From positions 17,650 to 81,649 of the forward strand of contig JAKFWA010000107.1 of NCBI GenBank assembly GCA_021732995.1: 64,000 nt of DNA, given 5' to 3'. The notes below the pieces were generated by a model. The model was not told the origin of the DNA. It searched no databases and saw only the letters and a list, made by a program, of their open reading frames with translations. A program made the position numbers and the translations under genes. Below are positions 46,015 through 55,061 of the stretch, in pieces; positions within the stretch are counted from its first letter, which is position 1, and every line of letters begins with the position of its first letter. This stretch comes from Planctomycetaceae bacterium (lineage in GTDB: Bacteria > Planctomycetota > Planctomycetia > Planctomycetales > Planctomycetaceae).

Positions 46015-49000
46015 TTAGTTCTGAGTGTCAGGTGGATAAGTCCCTGATTTGGCCACTTTGCTTCGCGACAGAGTAATAAAATCGGGGAGGTCGCGGAGCG
46101 ACCTGAGATCGTCGTCTTTTTGCATGTGGTTGAAGTTGTCGAAGCCGGCGTCGACTGCGTCTTTCAGGCAGGCCAGAGCCAAGTCGATGAACATCTTGCG
46201 TTCGGCGAGTTCCGACTCGGTAGGTTGCGGATTGGTCTTTTCGCTCAGTGTCACACACAAGCCGTAGGCACAGGCGGCGCCGTAGAGTATCCCGGCTTTC
46301 TGTGAGTAAGCATTCCCGGCCTCCGCGGTAGCGGATAGCTCGCGGAGCTTTGCGCCCGCTTGAGCAACATCGGCCAGTTGACCGCGCTTAGAGAATTCCG
46401 CAGCTCGGTGGCTCAATAGAACCGGTAGTTCTTTGGCGTCCACAGTGAGGAGCGTTTGCCAGTCTCCAGTGGCCAGTGATGCGTTCTTGCAGAGTTGAAT
46501 GCGGCCCTCCAAGAATGTCTTGAATTCTTTGGACGCAGCGACGTTTTGGCCATTGCCGATCATGCGGTCGAGCACCGTGACAGCGGCTTGGAAGCGTTTG
46601 CGGGCGGTGCCGAAGCGACCGGCTTCTACCTCGACTTCGCCGAGCTTGTGGTGGCTGAACATCAAGTCCTGTTGCTTCTCTGCACTATTGGGATCGGCTT
46701 CGGCCAGCACGCGACGGATTTCGAATCCGTGTTGAAACTGCGTGAGCGCGTCGTCCGTGCGACCGAGTTTCAACAACACGCCACCGAGTCGCTCGAACGA
46801 GATCGACAGATCGCGCTGGTTCTGGGCGTTGTTGGGATCGGCCTCGGCCAACATGCGACTAATCTTCAGATCGGCTTCAAACTGCGCAAGAGCGTCGTCC
46901 GTGCGACCGAGCGTCAGGAACACGTCGCCGAGTCTGTTGAAAGAGATCGACAGATCGCGCTGCTTCTGTGCGTCGTTGAGATCGGCTTCAGCCAGCACGC
47001 GGCGGATCTTCATTGCGTGTTGAAACTGCGTGAGGGCGTCGTCCGTACGACCGAGCTTCAGGAACACGTCGCCGATTCGCTCGAACGCGATCGACAGATT
47101 ACGCTGGTTCTGGGAGTTGTTGGGATCAGCCTCGGCCAGCACGCGGCTGATCTTCAGTGCGTTTTGAAACTGGGCGAGGGCGTCGTCCGTAAGGCTGAGC
47201 TTCAGGAACAGGTCGCCGAGTCTGTTGAATGAGATCGACAGATCGCGTTGCTTCTGGAAGTCGTTGGGATCAGCCTCGGCCAGCACGCGACGGATCTTCA
47301 TTGCGTGTTGAAATTGTGTAAGGGCGTCGTCCGTGCGACCGAGCTTCAAGAGCACGCCGCCGAGTTTGTTGAACGAGATCGATAGATCGCGCTGGTGTTG
47401 GGCGTCGTTGGGATCGGCCTCGGTGCGCTGCCGGGCAATTTCGTGAGCGCGGCGGTAAAGGCGTTCGGCAGCAACCACGGCGGATTGGGCGGCGGGGTCG
47501 AGTGATTGAACATCGGAATTGTCATCGCGAACACGGCCGCTCTCGCGCGGAGGGTGAGGACGACTTTGGCCCAACTCCACGAACGTGTCGGCCAGATTAA
47601 TCAGCGCGAACATCGTGTTGCGGTCAACGGCGGACTTCTGGGCGAACTGGGTCGAGACTTTGTCCAACTGCGGCAGCACACGCGTCATCAGCACGCGGCG
47701 CACTTCGGCTCCTCCGGCGACGTTGTCCAAGCTACTATTTACATCGAAAATGATGCCGCCGAGCGTACCCAGCGCGAGTTCACTCTGTTCTGCCGCCGCC
47801 TTCGAGTTGGTCTCGGCGAGTCGTTTCGCGGCAGTGGCGCTGGCTTCATTGTCGCGCGCGGTTTGCAACGCGGATTGCTCGTTCGCCAGAGCGGTGTTGA
47901 GCGCCAGATTTTTCTGGTCCAGCTCGGAGTTCTTGCCGCTGACAACAAAAAAACCGATCGACCAACCCACTGCCGCCATCAAGACTGCGGCGGAGAGCGA
48001 GGCTACCACCGCCGGATGCTGGCGGTTCCAACGACGGGCTCGGACAATCCACGGTTCGGGAAAGGCCATGACGGGTTTGTCCGCCAGCCAGGCTTCTAGA
48101 TCCTGGGCCAATTCAGCCGCCGTCGCGTAGCGGTCCTTGATGGCTCGCGACATCGCCTTCTGACAGACCGCATTCAATGCTGCCGGCACGCGCTGGTTGA
48201 GCGATCTTGGACTAGGGACGTCACCAGCAATCACGCGTTTCAAGAGTTCCGCAATCGGAACACTCTTCAGCGGAGCTTGCCCGGTCAACACGTGATAAAG
48301 GGTGGCTCCCAACGAGTAGATATCACAGGCTGGGCCCAGTTGTTCGAGATGTCCTGCTGCTTGCTCGGGTGGCATGTACGCGGCAGTTCCCAACACTGCT
48401 CCGGCTAACGTCGGAGCGGACTGACTTCCTGAGGTCGGTACGATCGGCAACTCTCCATCAGTCGAGCGTGCAGCGGGTTCTGCTGCGCCTTGAGCCTTGG
48501 CCAAGCCCCAGTCAACGACCAGGGTCTCTCCATACTTTCCGAGCATGATGTTTCCCGGTTTCAAGTCGCGATGCAAAACCTTGCGAGCGTGCGCATAGGC
48601 GATGGCGTTACAGACATCGATCAAGCGCTTGATCAAATTGCGAAATAGGAGGTCTTGGTCATACGGCAGCGACGAGCCGGATTTGTGAAACGCCTCGGAC
48701 GCTTCTTGCAGGCTGTCGCCCTTGATGAACCGCATGGCATAGAACGGTCGCCCGTCCGCAAAGTTACCGAGCCCATACACCGGCACGATGCCTGGATGCT
48801 CCAAGCTACCGGTAACTTCTGCCTCCACGACGAACCGCGAACGGGCATTCGCATCCCGTGCGTACTTGAGCTTGATCTCCTTAAACGCGACCTCACGATT
48901 CAGCTCATGGTCTTTCGCTACCGAGACGCGCCCCAACCCACCTTCGGCATGCGGTCTCAGGATGCGAAACCGTGTTGTGGGCTCCTCAGTCTGTTCAAGC

Positions 49001-49512
49001 GTTGCTTGAAAGTTGGTCTCTGCGTCCAAGTTCGGATCATGTTCGTCTGGTCCCAGCTCTCTTGCGAGACCGCTGCGATTCACCAGCGGCTGACCGAGCA
49101 CTTTGACTGGCGCTTCAACGCCTGTCTCGGACTCTTGATTGCCGTAAGCCGATGAGCGAGTGCCAACCTCACGCACCGGCTCTGGCACAGCGAGCAAGCT
49201 GGCCTGTAAGTCGGGGTCATTCAGGTCCTTCAGCTTCGCACCGACGCCGTCATCAGAACTGAGCGCCGCGAGACTCTGTTCGGCACCGCCGTGCTTGCGA
49301 ATGTGCGCGTCGACCAACGGTTCGAGCAATTGACGATCGGTAGCCGCCAGCGCGCCTCGTTCGACGAGCAATTCGCCCAGCAACTTCTGCTTGTTCAACA
49401 ACCACGCCTGCATGGCATCCACGAGTGCGTCGCGGGTGATGAAATCCATCTGCAGCGCCAAGATGCCAAACAACAGATTTCGATCAGAGACACGTGCCAC
49501 AGGTTTCTCCAT
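46015..49512 (-). CDS. Membrane Ser/Thr protein kinase with tandem TPR repeats
   Basis: The start is the ATG at 49512 (MEKPVARVSDRN); the longer frame overlaps transposase relics. Residues 1-90 form a helical N-terminal domain (LLFGILALQMDFITRDALVD). The kinase domain is at about 180-480. The glycine-loop region (ILRPHAEGGLGRVSVA), VAFKEIKL (lysine), VLHRDLKPGNIMLG and VVDWGLAKAQG (DWG in place of DFG) are all seen, and GTAAYMPPEQAAG is the activation segment. A membrane helix sits near residue 500 (VLMAAVGWSIGFFVV). The outer part carries tetratricopeptide repeats, six in the block DPNDAQHQRDLSISFNKLGG onward, and a helical end. The DWG variant is common in planctomycete kinases and need not abolish activity. 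The repeats suggest binding of partner proteins. Confidence 0.9.
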   Translation of the reverse strand: MEKPVARVSDRNLLFGILALQMDFITRDALVDAMQAWLLNKQKLLGELLVERGALAATDRQLLEPLVDAHIRKHGGAEQSLAALSSDDGVGAKLKDLNDPDLQASLLAVPEPVREVGTRSSAYGNQESETGVEAPVKVLGQPLVNRSGLARELGPDEHDPNLDAETNFQATLEQTEEPTTRFRILRPHAEGGLGRVSVAKDHELNREVAFKEIKLKYARDANARSRFVVEAEVTGSLEHPGIVPVYGLGNFADGRPFYAMRFIKGDSLQEASEAFHKSGSSLPYDQDLLFRNLIKRLIDVCNAIAYAHARKVLHRDLKPGNIMLGKYGETLVVDWGLAKAQGAAEPAARSTDGELPIVPTSGSQSAPTLAGAVLGTAAYMPPEQAAGHLEQLGPACDIYSLGATLYHVLTGQAPLKSVPIAELLKRVIAGDVPSPRSLNQRVPAALNAVCQKAMSRAIKDRYATAAELAQDLEAWLADKPVMAFPEPWIVRARRWNRQHPAVVASLSAAVLMAAVGWSIGFFVVSGKNSELDQKNLALNTALANEQSALQTARDNEASATAAKRLAETNSKAAAEQSELALGTLGGIIFDVNSSLDNVAGGAEVRRVLMTRVLPQLDKVSTQFAQKSAVDRNTMFALINLADTFVELGQSRPHPPRESGRVRDDNSDVQSLDPAAQSAVVAAERLYRRAHEIARQRTEADPNDAQHQRDLSISFNKLGGVLLKLGRTDDALTQFQHAMKIRRVLAEADPNDFQKQRDLSISFNRLGDLFLKLSLTDDALAQFQNALKISRVLAEADPNNSQNQRNLSIAFERIGDVFLKLGRTDDALTQFQHAMKIRRVLAEADLNDAQKQRDLSISFNRLGDVFLTLGRTDDALAQFEADLKISRMLAEADPNNAQNQRDLSISFERLGGVLLKLGRTDDALTQFQHGFEIRRVLAEADPNSAEKQQDLMFSHHKLGEVEVEAGRFGTARKRFQAAVTVLDRMIGNGQNVAASKEFKTFLEGRIQLCKNASLATGDWQTLLTVDAKELPVLLSHRAAEFSKRGQLADVAQAGAKLRELSATAEAGNAYSQKAGILYGAACAYGLCVTLSEKTNPQPTESELAERKMFIDLALACLKDAVDAGFDNFNHMQKDDDLRSLRDLPDFITLSRSKVAKSGTYPPDTQN
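46691..47410. repeat. 144-bp tandem repeats inside the TPR kinase
   Basis: Landmarks of the type GCCAGCACGCG recur at 46691, 46835, 46979, 47123 and 47267, with a diverged edge at 47411, so the period is exactly 144 bases (48 codons, one and a half TPR motifs). The units are strongly similar at DNA level, which points to recent expansion by unequal recombination. Confidence 0.85.
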
Positions 49513-49641
49513 CGAGCAGTCAGCAACGAACATCGGCGAGCCCGCAAATGGTACGAAACAAGACTCTCTCTCGCGACGTTGTTTGTTCAGACTTATCAGC
49601 ACGCGATGGCAGGTACACCCAATCTGTGCGTCCTCGCGAGG

Positions 49642-49806
49642 TCCTTCGTGGATTACTACAACGCTCGACGGTCCCACATGGAACGTCAGCATTTACCGCC
49701 TGTTCGCGAAGCGCCGGAAGACGTGGCGAAGTTCAAGAGGGAGGCGGTCGAGATCAGGTCGTATGTGGGCGGGCTGGTGCCGTCTTTCGAGCGCAAGGCC
49801 GCTTGA
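49642..49806 (+). pseudogene. Integrase-type transposase C-terminal relic
   Basis: The frame reads FVDYYNARRSHMERQHLPPV, then VEIRSYVGGLVPSFERKAA and TGA at 49804. The rest of the transposase is missing. It belongs to the same family as the relics at 19893 and 49831 but is not identical to either, so these are separate insertion events. Confidence 0.75.
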
Positions 49807-49830
49807 AGTCTGACCTAGCAAGGAATGCAC

Positions 49831-50155
49831 GGCCACACTCGATGCCAAGGGAGTGCGAACTAACAAGCTGCCAATCACGGCACCCAATCTGACCGGTAGA
49901 TGCGAGCGTTTCCTCTTAACAATCAAGTACGAATGCCTGATGAAATTCATCATCTTCGGCAAGAGTCACCTCGACTATCTCGTGGCCGAATGGGTCGCCT
50001 ATTACAACACACAATGCAGTCACGTGGCGCGAGGTCACCTGCCGCCTCTTCGTAATCGCGTTCCAAAAGCGGTCCGCAAGTTGTCGAGAAACAAAATCGA
50101 AGTCAGATCGCATGTCGGCGGATTGGTACAGTCGTTCGAGAAAAAAGCGGCCTGA
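49831..50155 (+). pseudogene. Integrase-type transposase C-terminal relic, longest copy
   Basis: The frame reads LDAKGVRTNKLPITAPNLTG, RCERFLLTIKYECL, FGKSHLDYLVAEWVAYYN and ends VGGLVQSFEKKAA with a stop at 50153. It holds the conserved Asn and Glu of the last catalytic block (N-x-x-x-R-x-E) but lacks the first two acidic residues of the DDE triad. It lies 24 bases after another relic and just before the oxidoreductase gene. Confidence 0.75.
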
Positions 50156-50189
50156 GACAAAGTTCTGAACTCTAGAGTAGGAACCCTTC

Positions 50190-51551
50190 ATGCATAGTCA
50201 TCGAACCATGACCCGGCGAAGCTTTCTGGGTAAGACTGCTATGGGAGCCGCGGCCGCGCCGCTCATTCTCAGTTCCACCAGTCTTCATGGGCAGGAGAAG
50301 CCTGCTCCGAGTGAGCGGATCACGCTTGGTGTCATCGGCACCGGCAATCAGGGTTTCAATGATATGCGAGGTTTCCTCGGCGATCCGCGGGTGCAAATCG
50401 TTGCCGTGTGCGACGTCAACAAAGAGAGCGCCGGTTACTGGAACGGAAACATTGCTGGCCGCGAGCCGGGTCGCAAGCTGGTCGAGAACCACTACGCGGA
50501 GTCTAAGAAGTCAGGGACGTACAAGGGCTGCGACGCCTACGAGGACTTCCGCGATCTGCTTGGCCGCAAAGACATCGACGCCGTTTTGATTTGCACTCCC
50601 GACCATTGGCATGCAATCCCCACGATCATGGCGGCCAAGGCAGGCAAAGACATTTACTGCCAGAAGCCGCTGTCGCTGACGATCGCCGAAGGACGAGCCA
50701 TGAGCGACGCCGTCAAGAAGTACGACCGCGTCTTTCAGACAGGCAGCCAACAACGCTCCGACCCGAAGTTCCGCTACGCCTGCGAACTGGTCCGCAATGG
50801 ACGCATCGGGAAGTTGCACACCGTTCGCTGTGGGCTTCCGGGCGGCCAATCTGACTACGGGAAGACGGGTGATCGCAAGAAGCCCGAGCCGGTACCGGAA
50901 GGCTTCAACTACGACTTCTGGCTCGGACCAGCTCCCAAAGCCGAGTACGCACCGGCTCGTTGCCACGTCAACTTCCGCTGGATCTACGACTACTCTGGAG
51001 GCCAAGTCACTGACTGGGGTGGACACCATCCGGACTGTGCTCAGTGGGGCATGGGAACAGAGTTGACCGGCCCGACCGAAATTCGAGCCGCCAAGGGTGT
51101 CTTCCCGAAAGACGATCTTTGGGACACCGCCACCGAGTTCTACTTCGAGGCTCATTACGCCAACGGTCTGAAACTCATCATCTCCAACAAGGAGCGTGGA
51201 GGCGTGATTTGGGAAGGGACCGAAGGAACGGTGATGGCCAATCGCGGCTCCATCGACGCCAACCCCAAGAAGATTCTCGACTCCGAGATCGGCCCAAACG
51301 AGATCCATCTCTACGAGAGTAACAATCACTTCCGCAACTTCATTGACTGTGTCCTTTCAAGGAAGCCGACGGCAGCCCCGGTCGAGGTCGCCCATCGCTC
51401 AATCACCATTTGCCACCTCGGAAACATCGCCATGCGGCTCGGAAGAGAGTCGCTGAAGTGGGATCCTGACAAGGAACTCATCCTCGACGACGCCGAGGCC
51501 TCCAAGATACTCAGTCGAGAATACCGCGCACCGTGGAAGCTTGAGGTGTGA
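50190..51551 (+). CDS. Tat-exported Gfo/Idh/MocA-family oxidoreductase
   Basis: The first 30 residues form a twin-arginine signal (MTRRSFLGKTAMGAAAAPLI); the start may be residue 1 or the second methionine at 50208. The Rossmann domain opens ITLGVIGTGNQGFNDMRGFL, with VAVCDVN binding the dinucleotide. The family active-site region follows: VLICTPDHWHAIPTI and DIYCQKPLSLTIAEG (Gln in place of the usual Glu in EKP, which is frequent in this planctomycete clade). A C-terminal alpha/beta domain carries DYSGGQVTDWGGHHPDCAQW with the conserved histidines. These enzymes oxidise or epimerise sugars using NAD(P), and exported members carry bound cofactor. The substrate is unknown. The gene stands alone on the plus strand between transposase relics and a repeat element. 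Confidence 0.9.
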   Translation: MHSHRTMTRRSFLGKTAMGAAAAPLILSSTSLHGQEKPAPSERITLGVIGTGNQGFNDMRGFLGDPRVQIVAVCDVNKESAGYWNGNIAGREPGRKLVENHYAESKKSGTYKGCDAYEDFRDLLGRKDIDAVLICTPDHWHAIPTIMAAKAGKDIYCQKPLSLTIAEGRAMSDAVKKYDRVFQTGSQQRSDPKFRYACELVRNGRIGKLHTVRCGLPGGQSDYGKTGDRKKPEPVPEGFNYDFWLGPAPKAEYAPARCHVNFRWIYDYSGGQVTDWGGHHPDCAQWGMGTELTGPTEIRAAKGVFPKDDLWDTATEFYFEAHYANGLKLIISNKERGGVIWEGTEGTVMANRGSIDANPKKILDSEIGPNEIHLYESNNHFRNFIDCVLSRKPTAAPVEVAHRSITICHLGNIAMRLGRESLKWDPDKELILDDAEASKILSREYRAPWKLEV

Positions 51552-51567
51552 CTGCGAGCAATCCGCG

Positions 51568-51685
51568 AGTGGCCCGGTTGGCTGTACTCGGCTTACCGGG
51601 GTCGCAACGCGACAGGAAGCTGAAATTGTAACTTCTTGTGGCCATGTCACCCCGGTAGCCCGCACGCGGGCAACCGGTGCCACCC
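51568..51685. repeat. About 120-bp inverted repeat, left copy (before HEAT gene)
   Basis: The element opens AGTGGCCCGGTTGG and closes CAACCGGTGCCACCC, so its own ends are inverted repeats. Its reverse complement aligns over nearly the whole length with 52324-52443. Shared blocks include GGCTGTACTC, TACCGGGGTCGCAACGCGAC and CACCCCGGTAGCCCG. Confidence 0.8.
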
Positions 51686-51714
51686 AGCGCGGAGTTGATT
51701 TGGACCCGACGTAG

Positions 51715-52317
51715 ATGACACCAGAAGAAGCAGAGCGCGTTCTAGTTCGATATGAATCGAATCTAAATGCGGACTTGTACAAGAGTCGCTGGGACGCCGA
51801 ATATGCTTCGAAAGTCGTCCCGAATCTGATCAAGTGTCTTAAGGTTGACGACAAACTTGTGCTGTTGCGCGCACTCAGAGCACTCGACCTGATTGGACCC
51901 GAGGCACGCGAAGCGGGCATGCACGTGTTGCCGCTGCTTCGGCATAACGACGCACACGTGCAAATTAATGCGATATACGCGTTAACGGCCGTGTTCTACC
52001 GGGAGGGGCAACGGGCGCTTGATGCATTGGTGGAAGCAGCCAAGGATCCCGCCCTGCTGAAGGATGCGATGTATGGCCTGATCCGACTTGGGGAAGCGGC
52101 AAAACCGACCAAGGAAGTCTTTATCACTGCAAGCGGCCATAAGGACGGTCGGATCCGACGCCTGGCTTTGCGTGGTCTACGCGAAATTGGAGCTGAAGGA
52201 CCGGACGTAAATGATACTGCGCTACGTGCCGCACACGACAAGAGTTTGCAGGTTAGGACTGCGGCCGCGAAACTTAGTCTCAAGCTCAACATTCAAGGAA
52301 CGCACAAAAATAAGTGA
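51715..52317 (+). CDS. HEAT-repeat protein framed by inverted repeats
   Basis: The 200-residue protein is almost entirely alpha-helical with HEAT-like repeats: VVPNLIKCLKVDDKLVLLRA, IGPEAREAGMHVLPLL, HVQINAIYALTAVFYREGQR and GRIRRLALRGLREIGAEGPD. No signal peptide or membrane helix is seen, so it is probably cytoplasmic and binds another protein. The start at 51715 follows the left repeat by about 30 bases, and the stop precedes the right repeat by only seven. The gene thus sits alone inside the inverted pair and behaves like a cassette. The function is unknown. Confidence 0.75.
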   Translation: MTPEEAERVLVRYESNLNADLYKSRWDAEYASKVVPNLIKCLKVDDKLVLLRALRALDLIGPEAREAGMHVLPLLRHNDAHVQINAIYALTAVFYREGQRALDALVEAAKDPALLKDAMYGLIRLGEAAKPTKEVFITASGHKDGRIRRLALRGLREIGAEGPDVNDTALRAAHDKSLQVRTAAAKLSLKLNIQGTHKNK

Positions 52318-52323
52318 TTCGCA

Positions 52324-52443
52324 GGGTGGCTTTGATCGCCCATATTCGGGCTACCGGGGTGGTCCAGCCATGAGAGGTTGCTAGCATACCTTCTTGTCGC
52401 GTTGCGACCCCGGTAGGCTGAGTACAGCCAACCGGTGCCACCC
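52324..52443. repeat. About 120-bp inverted repeat, right copy (after HEAT gene)
   Basis: The sequence is the inverse of the element at 51568-51685 with scattered mismatches; the centre differs most. It closes CAACCGGTGCCACCC, the same as the left copy. Together the two could form a long stem-loop around the HEAT gene or mark the ends of a mobile cassette. Confidence 0.8.
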
Positions 52444-52545
52444 GCGGCACGGACGCGAGTGACGAGTGCTTGATTGAAAGGCATGAGCGACTCCGCGGGT
52501 GGCCCAGACAACTCGTTGAGTGCGTGTCGCGGGTTTCGTCAATTC

Positions 52546-52798
52546 TTACTTCGTGGACTTCAGAAAATGCAGGCTGAGTGGTCGCTGGTTTGCCTGGCTC
52601 ATAACCTGCTGAAACTCTTCCGCGCCCAACCAGCCTGAGCAAAGGCTCGTCGAGCCATCTTTTCGAATCGCAGGAGCGTATTCGGAAACGCTCCCAGAAC
52701 TGTTTAACGTCTCGCTGATTCTGTGGGAACGTGCGCGACGCAGCCACGCCTTTTGTGCATTGTCCTCGGCGCTTCCAGGCTTCGGATCGAAGGTCATT
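52546..52798 (-). CDS. Possible small hypothetical protein
   Basis: A frame of about 83 residues opens at the ATG at 52798 (MTFDPKPGSAEDNAQKAWLR) and ends near 52546. Its composition is protein-like (ISETLNSSGSVSEYAPAIRK, GWLGAEEFQQVMSQANQRPL). It is divergent from the DMT transporter gene. I recognise no family, and a chance frame cannot be excluded. A longer frame extends into the transporter's antisense and is rejected. Confidence 0.35.
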
Positions 52799-52897
52799 GT
52801 CTGGAAGAAATAATGGTTGGACGCGTCCGCACCGTTGTGGCCACGGCGACGCCCTTGCGATTTGTTTTTATCAGTTCTGCGAGAGGTTCTTTTTCGG

Positions 52898-53791
52898 ATG
52901 TCTCCCTTGACCGCGCTTGTGTTGTTTCCTGCTGCTGCGGCGGTGCTGTTTCCTCTCGCGGCCATGGCGTTCAAGCGGTCTAGCCAGTTTGGAGTCGACT
53001 CTTGGCAGACCGCCTTTGTGGCCAACATGGTCGGCGCGGTCTTGTACTCGTTCTTGTGGGTGCTCGGTGGTCCGCCGATTCGAGTCGATGTTTGGTGGCA
53101 GCCCATGCTCATCGCGGTCTGTCTCTTTGGAGGCATGACGACTCAGTTCATCGCGTTCAATCGCGGTGAGGTCTCGGTCGCGGTACCCGTGATGGGCATG
53201 AAGATTCTCGTCGTAGCTTTTCTCACACCATTGTTGGTCGGTGAAGAAGTGCGGCCCTTTTTGTGGCTCTCGGCCTTGCTCTCCGTAATCGGAGTTACAT
53301 TCCTCAATTGGCGCAGCTCAAGCCGCGGTCAGCGGAGCGTCTCGATCGCGATCACTGCCGGTTGCGCGGCCGCAGTGTGCTTCGGTACGTTCGACATTCT
53401 CGTGCAAAAGTGGGGACGAGAATGGGGAGCAGGACGGTTGCTGCCGTTTGTGTTCTGGATCAACGGAGTGCTGTCTTTCGTCTGCATCAAAGGCTTCAAG
53501 GCTCCGTTGTCGTCAATCCCACGTGCCGGTTGGAAATGGCTGCTGTTGGGATCATCGCTTGTCAGTTTGCAAAGCATCCTCTTCATCGGCTGTCTCGCGA
53601 CTTACGGGCAAGCAACGCGAGCCAACATCACATATTCCGCCCGAGGTCTGATTAGCGTGTTTCTTGTTTGGACGATTGGGCATCACTTCGGAAACGCGGA
53701 AGGATCGCTTGGAGCCCGCGTGTTGCTTTTCCGCTACGTCGGAGCCGCCTGCATGTTCGCAGCAATCGTGATGGCCGTCTGGCGCGGGTAG
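52898..53791 (+). CDS. EamA/DMT superfamily membrane transporter
   Basis: The start is taken at the ATG at 52898 (MSPLTALVLFPAAAAVLFPL), which puts a membrane helix at the N-terminus; the frame to 52817 adds an arginine-rich leader. About ten hydrophobic segments are visible, in two halves of five, as expected for EamA-type drug/metabolite transporters. Examples are FVANMVGAVLYSFLWVLGGP, VSVAVPVMGMKILVVAFLTP in the first half, and ITAGCAAAVCFGTFDILVQK in the second. The EamA pair of conserved helices is weak. These carriers export or import small metabolites; the substrate cannot be predicted. It stands alone between the small hypothetical gene and a transposase relic. Confidence 0.8.
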   Translation: MSPLTALVLFPAAAAVLFPLAAMAFKRSSQFGVDSWQTAFVANMVGAVLYSFLWVLGGPPIRVDVWWQPMLIAVCLFGGMTTQFIAFNRGEVSVAVPVMGMKILVVAFLTPLLVGEEVRPFLWLSALLSVIGVTFLNWRSSSRGQRSVSIAITAGCAAAVCFGTFDILVQKWGREWGAGRLLPFVFWINGVLSFVCIKGFKAPLSSIPRAGWKWLLLGSSLVSLQSILFIGCLATYGQATRANITYSARGLISVFLVWTIGHHFGNAEGSLGARVLLFRYVGAACMFAAIVMAVWRG

Positions 53792-53967
53792 TGCTGAGAT
53801 CCCTCTGAGAATGTCCAACTCGAACGGAACCGTGGATGTGGAGGGTGAGTCTCAGCCTACTGCACGACCCTTTGATTAGAGTGGACCTTCTCTCGATGAA
53901 TTCGCATGAGATAAATCTGCGTCTGCCCATTCTGGGCGGAGCTACCCGTAGTCTTTACGGGTGGAGT

Positions 53968-54121
53968 TGAGGAACTGATCACGCTCGTCTCGCCCGCGAC
54001 CTTCTACCGCTGGTGTCGAGACGAGCAGACGACCAAGACGAAGAAGAATCCGAGGGCAGGTCAGCGGAAGCCGCGTGAGGTCAGGGAGTTCGTGGTTGAG
54101 GTCGCGCGCCACCGGGAGTGA
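53968..54121 (+). pseudogene. Transposase N-terminal relic (helix-turn-helix part)
   Basis: The frame reads LITLVSPATFYRWCRDEQTT, then QRKPREVREFVVEVARHRE and TGA at 54119. This resembles the N-terminal region of integrase-core transposases that precedes the DDE domain. The catalytic part does not follow. It may come from the same family as the three C-terminal relics at 19893, 49642 and 49831, but they do not overlap so this cannot be shown here. Confidence 0.55.
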
Positions 54122-54396
54122 TGCTGCTTGAAGCGACGAAACTAGATGAACTGGGAACTTGTCTTAACTGGATCGGGAAAGGCTGTTCTTGCTCTCGATC
54201 ATGCAGCGATCGGGGATGCCACCAGTATGTCTCGACTGCCAAAGCCCCGGCTCCGGTCATCGCCGCAGAATCGCTTCGCTGCTCTAAGCGGTGTTCGTGG
54301 GGTTGGCATTTCAATTCGTCCACAACATCCGACAAGATGCAGGCTAGCAAGTTTCTGAGCTTCTTTTGGCGGTGGTGAAGAGGATGTCTTCCGACC

Positions 54397-54969
54397 ATGT
54401 ACACGACCTCGGTCAGTTTGCTGCAACGGTTACGCGAAGGAGACTCCGAGACGGCGTGGAAGCGGTTTGTGGCGATCTATACGCCATTGTTGTTGCATTG
54501 GGCTCGGCGGATGAAGTTGTCCGACGATGATGCGACGGACTTGGCTCAGGATGTGTTTTCGACGTTAGTCGTGCAGTTGCCGAAGTTTGCGTACGACGCC
54601 AATAAGTCGTTTCGTGGTTGGTTGCTGACAGTCACTAAGCACAAGTTGGCGGAGCGGTTGCGGCGAAAAAGGGTCCCGACCGAGGAGTCGCCGGAAGATA
54701 TCGATTTCGCAACTCTGGACGGCGATCCGGCAATGCTGATTGGCGAATCGGAGTTCCGCGAGTACGTCGTGCGGCGCTGCGTGCAACTAATCTCGGAAGG
54801 GTTTGCTCCGACCAGTTGGCGGGCGTTCTGGCTGCTGGTCGTCGAGAAAAAAACGGCTCCTGAAGCAGCTCGCGAGACAGGGTTGAGTGTCACGGCGGTC
54901 TACTCTGCTAAGGTCCGAGTGCTTGAGCGGTTGCGCGAAGAACTGGCGGGGTTAATTGATGACGTGTGA
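54397..54969 (+). CDS. ECF-type sigma-70 family sigma factor paired with a kinase
   Basis: The 190-residue protein has region 2 at about residues 12-95 (WKRFVAIYTPLLLHWARRMK, DATDLAQDVFSTLVVQLPKF, FRGWLLTVTKHKLAERLRRK). Region 4 lies at about 125-185 (WRAFWLLVVEKKTAPEAARE, then TGLSVTAVYSAKVRVLERLR). It belongs to the planctomycete group of ECF factors whose genes sit beside Ser/Thr kinases. The kinase gene begins 92 bases downstream on the same strand and carries an N-terminal zinc-finger-like segment that resembles an anti-sigma domain. The kinase is therefore a candidate regulator of this factor. Confidence 0.92.
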   Translation: MYTTSVSLLQRLREGDSETAWKRFVAIYTPLLLHWARRMKLSDDDATDLAQDVFSTLVVQLPKFAYDANKSFRGWLLTVTKHKLAERLRRKRVPTEESPEDIDFATLDGDPAMLIGESEFREYVVRRCVQLISEGFAPTSWRAFWLLVVEKKTAPEAARETGLSVTAVYSAKVRVLERLREELAGLIDDV

Positions 54970-55061
54970 GGGTTGAAAAATCTTCCAAAATGTCGCGGCA
55001 AGGTTCTGTAGATTCGCGCCTACATGCTTGAGGAAGATCATCCGTTGAGCGAGAGCGTTTC

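Noticed and set aside
54146..54358. Short plus-strand frames between the transposase relic and the ECF gene
   Set aside because: They overlap in several phases, none has a conserved motif or a convincing ribosome-binding site, and the stretch is more likely the ECF promoter region.
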